This document shows, piece by piece, positions 59,222-64,000 of a stretch of 64,000 nucleotides of DNA (positions are counted from its first letter, which is position 1; every line of letters begins with the position of its first letter). The translations under genes were made by a program, and so were the position numbers. The notes below the pieces were generated by a model. The model made no database searches. It was not told where the DNA came from and saw only the letters and a list, made by a program, of their open reading frames with translations. The DNA comes from Proteus columbae. GTDB lineage: Bacteria > Pseudomonadota > Gammaproteobacteria > Enterobacterales > Enterobacteriaceae. Location of the stretch: NCBI RefSeq assembly GCF_009914335.1, contig NZ_CP043925.1, forward strand, positions 1,736,001 through 1,800,000, in the 5' to 3' direction.

Positions 59222-60114
59222 TATTCAACTCCCTCATTTATTGCACGCTGTAAACCATCACCTAAAAGGTTCACCAGTAAAACGCTTATCATAATTGTGG
59301 CGCCTGGAATTAAGACTGTCCAAGGAGCAACATATATTAACTCTAACGAATCACCTAACATCGCTCCCCATTCTGGTGAAGGAAGTTGGGCACCTAAATT
59401 GAGAAAACCTAATGCTGTAATATCAAGAATAGCAATTGAGAAAGCGCGTGTTAATTCAGAAACTAATACAGGCGTAATATTAGGCAGTACGGTATACCAT
59501 AAAATGGAAATGTTCGATGCACCATCAAGTCGAGAAGCAATAACATACTCTTTGTTTAATTCATCATTAACCGCAGAGTAAATCATTCTGACTAAACGCG
59601 GTAACAGCGCCAGCCAAATCGCTATCATCGCATGACCAAGACTTGTTCCAACAAAAGCCACAACAATAATAGCAAGCAGTAGGGATGGAATTGATAACAG
59701 GGTATCTAATATATGATTGAGAATAGCGGATTTTAAGCCATGAGTCATACCTGCAAAACAACCGATAATTAATCCCATCAGTGTCGCTGCAAAAGTAACA
59801 ATAAATGCACCACCAAAGGTCATGCTTGTACCAATTAAAATTCGGCTGAATACATCACGTCCTAAATCATCTGTACCAAAGAAATAAGAGACATTGCCGT
59901 TTTGATACCAAGATGGTGGAGTGAGTTGATGGCCAAAAAATTGTTGGTCGAGTGCATAAGGCGCAATATAAGGGCCTATAATACTGAGCACTAAGAGAAA
60001 AAGAACGCCATAAAACCCTACCATTGAGATAACGTCTTTAGAAAAACATTGCCAAATCACCGCAGCGGGTGTGGGTGTTTTTTTCTCTTTATAAAATTGG
60101 CTATCTAAAGGCAT
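59221..60114 (-). CDS. sapC: Sap transporter permease SapC
   Basis: Inner-membrane permease of the DppC type, 297 residues (E. coli 296), with six membrane segments. [20 protein letters not shown] is the family motif after the first periplasmic loop, and [24 protein letters not shown] is the EAA loop that contacts the ATPases. Overlaps sapB by 14 bases. Confidence 0.95.
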   Translation of the reverse strand: MPLDSQFYKEKKTPTPAAVIWQCFSKDVISMVGFYGVLFLLVLSIIGPYIAPYALDQQFFGHQLTPPSWYQNGNVSYFFGTDDLGRDVFSRILIGTSMTFGGAFIVTFAATLMGLIIGCFAGMTHGLKSAILNHILDTLLSIPSLLLAIIVVAFVGTSLGHAMIAIWLALLPRLVRMIYSAVNDELNKEYVIASRLDGASNISILWYTVLPNITPVLVSELTRAFSIAILDITALGFLNLGAQLPSPEWGAMLGDSLELIYVAPWTVLIPGATIMISVLLVNLLGDGLQRAINEGVE

Positions 60115-61066
60115 ATCCCACCTTGTGTTTCATTGGGTTGCTCATTGCGCCCACAATATCTGATAAAACGTTGACAATAATGACCATTGAACCCACCAAC
60201 ATTACACCAGCTGAAATAGCAGAGTAATCTTGTTGACGGATTGCTGTAACCAACCAACGACCAAGCCCCGGCCAGTTAAATACAATTTCTGTTACCATAG
60301 TTAGCGTAAGCATGGTGGAGAACTGTAAGCCTAATTTAGGGATGATTGGAGGTAAAGCATTATGAAGAATATGGCGACGAATAATTGTAAAACGTGAAAG
60401 ACCTCGAGTTGCGGCTGCTTTCACATAGTTCTCTGACATAATTTCTTCCGTACTGTTTCGCATTAATCGAATAACTTCGGTTGTTGGCGCAATAGCCAGA
60501 GTTATTACAGGTAAAATTAAATGCTGTAATACATTAATGATCATTTGTTGACGATAAGGTGAATCAGATAACCACGCATCCACTAATGCAATGCCTGTAA
60601 TAGGCTGCAAGTTATAAAGCAAATCAATACGGCCTGAAACAGGTAGCCAACCCAATTTTAGTGAGAAGAAAAGCGTTAGCAGCAATGCAAGTCCAAATAC
60701 TGGCACAGAGAAACCTAAAAGCGCGAAGTTACTGATAATAATATCAGCGGATTTATTACGCCAAACTCCCGCAATAATACCAGCAGGAATACCTACAATA
60801 AGGGCAAAAAGAAAAGCTAATGTACAAAGCTCCATGGTCGCTGGAAGTGCCTCTACTAATTGCGCTTTGATAGGTTCACCATTGATAGAGGAAATACCAA
60901 AATCAAAATGGATCATATTATGGGCATAAAAAAAGTAGGCATCGGTGAGTGATGCACCACTTAACGGGGCATTTGGTGTGTAATAACTTAGGCTAAAGCT
61001 CACTAGCGACAAAAAGAACAGTGTCACAAGCAATAAAAGCAATCGACGTATTGAATAAATAATCAT
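60101..61066 (-). CDS. sapB: Sap transporter permease SapB
   Basis: DppB-type permease of 321 residues (E. coli 321), six membrane segments beginning [20 protein letters not shown]. The EAA loop is [28 protein letters not shown]. It sits three bases after the sapA stop and overlaps sapC, so the five sap genes form one tight operon. Confidence 0.95.
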   Translation of the reverse strand: MIIYSIRRLLLLLVTLFFLSLVSFSLSYYTPNAPLSGASLTDAYFFYAHNMIHFDFGISSINGEPIKAQLVEALPATMELCTLAFLFALIVGIPAGIIAGVWRNKSADIIISNFALLGFSVPVFGLALLLTLFFSLKLGWLPVSGRIDLLYNLQPITGIALVDAWLSDSPYRQQMIINVLQHLILPVITLAIAPTTEVIRLMRNSTEEIMSENYVKAAATRGLSRFTIIRRHILHNALPPIIPKLGLQFSTMLTLTMVTEIVFNWPGLGRWLVTAIRQQDYSAISAGVMLVGSMVIIVNVLSDIVGAMSNPMKHKVGYAFR

Positions 61067-61069
61067 GGA

Positions 61070-62755
61070 TTATTTTATAGCCTCTTTCTTGTGATTTTGT
61101 TCGTCTACTTCTGCCTCTCGATAAACACCAGCAAAAGACGCATTACCAAAAGTACTCAATACCAATCCTTTAATATCATAACGATATGCTTGCATACGTA
61201 AAGAGTTTGCTAAAGGCAACACTGGTAACTCTTGAGCAAGAATATCTTGAGCTTCATGATAATAATCCATTCTTGAAGCAAGTTGCTGACTATAAAGCGC
61301 TTTTTTCAAAATATCATCAAAGTTAGGTAAACACCAATGACTTAAGTTAGTTTGTGAGCCAATGGCTGCACAGCTAAAGAGAGGACGGAAAAAACTATCA
61401 GGATCGTTACTGTCAGTTGACCAACCAGATAAGGTCATATCATGAGTGCGATCCATCATACTCGTTTCTTGATATCGTCCTTCAATAGGACGAATGCTCA
61501 TTTGAATACCCACTTGCGCTAAGTCTGCTTGAATAAGTTCCGCCATTTTTAATGGGCTTGGATTATAAGATTGTGAGGCGCTAGGTACCCAAAGATTTAA
61601 TTTCAGCCCATCAAGGCCTAGCTCTTTAAGAATTTGTTTCGATTTCTCAGGATTATATTCTGTAATTTTTGCTCGGTTATCATAAGCCCAAGATGCGCGA
61701 GGAAGCACTGATGCTGCCGTTTCTGCCGTACCATAATAAATAGATTCCATTAAACGTTCGTTGTTAATGGCATAAGCAATAGCTTGACGAACTTTAAGAT
61801 CATTTAGGGGTGGTTTGCTGGTGTTAAAGGCTAAATAAGCGATATTCATACCAGAACGCAACGTTAATCTTAGTCGTGGATCGTCACGTAAGACTTTTAA
61901 TTGGCTTGCGGCAGGATAGGCTAAAACATCACATTCACCAGTGAGTAATTTAGATATACGGCCTGTACCACCTGCACCCATATCAATAACAATCTGTTGC
62001 ATTTTGGGTTGGCCTTTCCAGTAATCTTTATTTCTAAATAAACGAACAAATTGCCCTGGTTGATATTCATCTAAAAAGAAAGGGCCTGTTCCTACTGGTT
62101 TCCAATCAAGCTGTGTTTGATCGCCTGATTTTTCTAAATTTTGGGCGTATTCGGCAGAAAGAATAGGGGCGTAATGTGTTGCTAAATGCCATAGAAAAGA
62201 GGCGTCAGGCTCTTTTAAGCTAAATTCTACCGTGTATTGACCTAGTCTTTTTATCGATTGGATATTATTGGCAAAACTTAAGCTGTCAAAATAGGGGTAT
62301 TTCCCGCCATTAATTTGATTGAAAGGATTTTGTGGATTGATCATCCTTTCAAAACTAAAAATAACATCATCAGCGGTAAGTTTACGTGTTGGTGTGAACC
62401 AAGATGTTTGTTGAAAGGAGACATTTTTACGTAAATAAAAGCGGTATGTCGCGCCGTTATCTAATGTTTCCCATCGAGCTGCAATTTCAGGGATCAGGCG
62501 ATAAGTGTAAGGGTCGACATCTAAAAGACGGTCATAGAGCTGTGCAGCTAGAGGATCAATAATTAATCCACTACTTGATAGTTGTGGATTAAAGGTATTT
62601 ACACTGCCATCAACACAGTAAACAAAGCCATTTTGATTAATTGGAGTTGGCTCAAGCGTTATAGATGGTGCTTGTGTTTTTGGTGCTACATCCGCAATAC
62701 AAGTTACGCTTGTAAAGGTGAGTAGCAAAGTACCAATAAATAAAATAGGGCGCAT
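61070..62755 (-). CDS. sapA: Sap periplasmic binding protein SapA
   Basis: Family 5 (DppA-like) solute-binding protein of 561 residues (E. coli 547). The signal peptide MRPILFIGTLLLTFTSVTCIA is followed by a mature protein starting near DVAP. FVYCVDGSVNTFNPQLSSSG is the family opening, and LSGWSTDSNDPDSFFRPLFSC lies in the peptide-binding lobe. In Salmonella and Haemophilus it binds cationic peptides, and in Haemophilus also heme. First gene of sapABCDF, preceded by the ryhB promoter region facing away. Confidence 0.94.
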   Translation of the reverse strand: MRPILFIGTLLLTFTSVTCIADVAPKTQAPSITLEPTPINQNGFVYCVDGSVNTFNPQLSSSGLIIDPLAAQLYDRLLDVDPYTYRLIPEIAARWETLDNGATYRFYLRKNVSFQQTSWFTPTRKLTADDVIFSFERMINPQNPFNQINGGKYPYFDSLSFANNIQSIKRLGQYTVEFSLKEPDASFLWHLATHYAPILSAEYAQNLEKSGDQTQLDWKPVGTGPFFLDEYQPGQFVRLFRNKDYWKGQPKMQQIVIDMGAGGTGRISKLLTGECDVLAYPAASQLKVLRDDPRLRLTLRSGMNIAYLAFNTSKPPLNDLKVRQAIAYAINNERLMESIYYGTAETAASVLPRASWAYDNRAKITEYNPEKSKQILKELGLDGLKLNLWVPSASQSYNPSPLKMAELIQADLAQVGIQMSIRPIEGRYQETSMMDRTHDMTLSGWSTDSNDPDSFFRPLFSCAAIGSQTNLSHWCLPNFDDILKKALYSQQLASRMDYYHEAQDILAQELPVLPLANSLRMQAYRYDIKGLVLSTFGNASFAGVYREAEVDEQNHKKEAIK

Positions 62756-62858
62756 AAATAATGTCTTTTAGAGAAACGATTTTGCTATTGTAACTTAAAA
62801 AACTTTCTATCCCCAAATAGTCAAAAAAACAAAGTGAGAAAAATTCTCAATAAAATGC

Positions 62859-62888
62859 TTTACAAATGCTAATGATAAAGATTATCAT
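62859..62888 (+). promoter_or_regulatory. ryhB promoter with Fur box
   Basis: A -35 TTTACA (62859-62864) and -10 TATCAT (62883-62888) are 18 bp apart. GCTAATGATAAAGATTATC (62868-62886) matches the Fur consensus at 16 of 19 and covers spacer and -10, so Fur would block the polymerase. Confidence 0.8.
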
Positions 62889-62894
62889 CCGTAT

Positions 62895-62994
62895 TGTCCT
62901 TCGGCGGTAAGAGGTTTTCCGCAGAGGGCACGACATTGCTCACATTGCTTCCAGTATTTTTTACTAGCCAGCTCGGGTGCTGGCTTTTTTTTTT
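62895..62994 (+). ncRNA. ryhB: RyhB-like iron-responsive small RNA
   Basis: About 100 nt. The core GACATTGCTCACATTGCTTC followed by CAGTATT, then AGCCAGC/GCTGGCT and T10, equals the core and terminator of E. coli RyhB. The 5' part differs. RyhB, with Hfq, blocks and destabilises mRNAs for iron-using proteins when iron is low. It lies between sapA and pspF, not between yhhX and yhhY as in E. coli. The start position is estimated from the promoter. The terminator stem is at 62966-62985. Confidence 0.92.
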
Positions 62995-63051
62995 GCCTAT
63001 TGTTTACACCCCTCCCAGCCTAGGAGTTAAAAAACTATATTTATCAATAAA

Positions 63052-64000
63052 TTAAGTTATTATTTGATGTTTTTTAATTAGCCCTCTAAATTGATCGTAA
63101 CTTAGTGATAATTTTTCAGCCGCCTCTTTCTGGTTATATAAGCTCTCTTTTAATGCACTATTTACTAATTTTTTTTCTACATCATTTTGCCACTGGCGTA
63201 AATCCAACGGTAATATGGGTAGTGAAAAATTTTCTTTTGGTGATTTTTTTAATGTGGGGGTTTTTGGCGACTGAAGGCCAGCAAAGGGATCAATAATAAT
63301 ATTAGTGAGTACGTTGTCGCAGGTTCCATGACGATAAACTGAGCGTTCAACAACATTTTTTAGCTCACGAATATTACCTGGCCATGAATAATCTAAAAGC
63401 ACTTGGCGCGCACTATCACTAAAACCAGGAAAAAAAGGTAAACCTAACTCTTGGCACATTGAGATAGCGAAGTTTTCAGCAAGCAACATAATATCTGCAC
63501 GTCGCTCTCTTAATGGCGGGAGTCTAATAACATCAAACGCCAATCTATCGAGTAAATCGGCACGAAATTTACCTTCTTCCGCCATTGCGGGTAAATCTGC
63601 ATTTGTCGCGCAAATAAGCCTAACATCCACATGCAGAGATTGACTTCCCCCAACGCGCTCTAAATGACCATACTCAATGACGCGCAGAAGCTTTTCTTGC
63701 ACAAGCATGGGAGCAGTCGCCAGTTCATCAAGAAAAAGAGAACCTCCATCCGCACGTTCAAAACGCCCTTGATGGCGATTTCTAGCACCAGTAAAAGCGC
63801 CTGCTTCATGACCAAAAAGCTCAGAATCAAGTAAATTGTCATTGAGCGCAGAACAGTTGATTGAAATAAAAGGTCCTTGCCACCAAGGAGCAAGATAGTG
63901 TAATCGATGAGCGATCAACTCTTTGCCTGTACCTCGTTCACCAATAATTAATACAGGCTTTTTTAATTGAGCAAGTGCTGAGGTTTGTTCTAATACATCA
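63052..64000 (-). CDS. pspF: Phage-shock-protein operon activator PspF (5' end missing)
   Basis: Sigma-54 enhancer-binding protein without a receiver domain. The frame stays open to the window edge, 316 codons, beginning DVLEQTSALAQLKKPVLIIG. Walker A is GERGTGKE, the sigma-54 contact loop GHEAGAFTGA, Walker B GGSLFLDELATA, and the C-terminal Fis-type helix-turn-helix EAAEKLSLSYDQFRGLIKKH. Only about 15 N-terminal residues should be missing. It activates pspA, probably divergent just beyond the window, as in E. coli where sapA also neighbours pspF. Confidence 0.95.
   Translation of the reverse strand, partial: DVLEQTSALAQLKKPVLIIGERGTGKELIAHRLHYLAPWWQGPFISINCSALNDNLLDSELFGHEAGAFTGARNRHQGRFERADGGSLFLDELATAPMLVQEKLLRVIEYGHLERVGGSQSLHVDVRLICATNADLPAMAEEGKFRADLLDRLAFDVIRLPPLRERRADIMLLAENFAISMCQELGLPFFPGFSDSARQVLLDYSWPGNIRELKNVVERSVYRHGTCDNVLTNIIIDPFAGLQSPKTPTLKKSPKENFSLPILPLDLRQWQNDVEKKLVNSALKESLYNQKEAAEKLSLSYDQFRGLIKKHQIIT

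Overview
The window reads as chromosomal DNA of an enterobacterium of the family Morganellaceae, most likely genus Proteus. The grounds are AT-rich base use, near full-length matches to Escherichia coli core proteins, a PqrA-type MarA homologue, a hemP-hmuR-hmuR-hmuSTUV heme locus with two receptors, and gene order following the E. coli nlpC/aroH/ppsA/suf/lpp/pykF/purR/sodB/slyA/tyrS/pdxY segment joined to fabI-sap-pspF. No prophage, transposase or CRISPR array is visible.

Layout. 1-1.7 kb: nlpC 3' end, lplA, pqrA. 2.2-10.5 kb: Fur-controlled heme operon (minus strand). 10.7-15.4 kb: aroH, ppsR, ppsA. 15.4-20.6 kb: an RprA-like sRNA, ydiK, ydiJ, menI. 20.8-28.5 kb: a Fur-box lipoprotein of unknown function, sufABCDSE, ldtE. 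28.6-30.8 kb: an orphan protein, lpp, an Ntn-hydrolase. 31.3-34.3 kb: gadB-gadC acid resistance. 34.4-36.5 kb: pykF and two identical tRNA-Val genes. 36.6-44.9 kb: mdtK, ribC, cfa, punC/punR, purR, the micropeptide gene ynhF, sodB. 45-50 kb: a TSUP transporter, grxD, rnt, gloA, ydhL, slyA, an ERIC-like repeat, slyB. 50.4-55.3 kb: anmK, pdxH, tyrS, pdxY, gstA. 55.5-57.2 kb: a DUF3592-like membrane protein and fabI. 57.4-62.8 kb: sapABCDF. 62.9 kb to the end: a RyhB-like sRNA and pspF (5' end missing).

Iron is the strongest shared theme. Fur-box-like sequences lie before hemP, the orphan lipoprotein, sufA and ryhB, plus one in the pqrA-hmuV gap. RyhB carries an 8-base perfect complement to the sodB start region of this same window. 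Carbon flow is a second theme: ppsA and pykF, which run opposite reactions, both have Cra (FruR)-like sites. Envelope and stress functions (RprA with an RcsB-like box, lpp, ldtE, slyA/slyB, sap, pspF, cfa, gadBC) make up much of the rest.

The least explained items are the Fur-box lipoprotein (20801-21421), the 173-residue orphan (28643-29164), the DUF3592-like protein (55539-56243), the choloylglycine-hydrolase relative next to gadBC, and the Fur-box/small-ORF gap at 1.8-2.1 kb. I saw nothing that amounts to a clearly new multi-gene system. For many genes I chose a start codon inside the longest reading frame, from Shine-Dalgarno position and family length.
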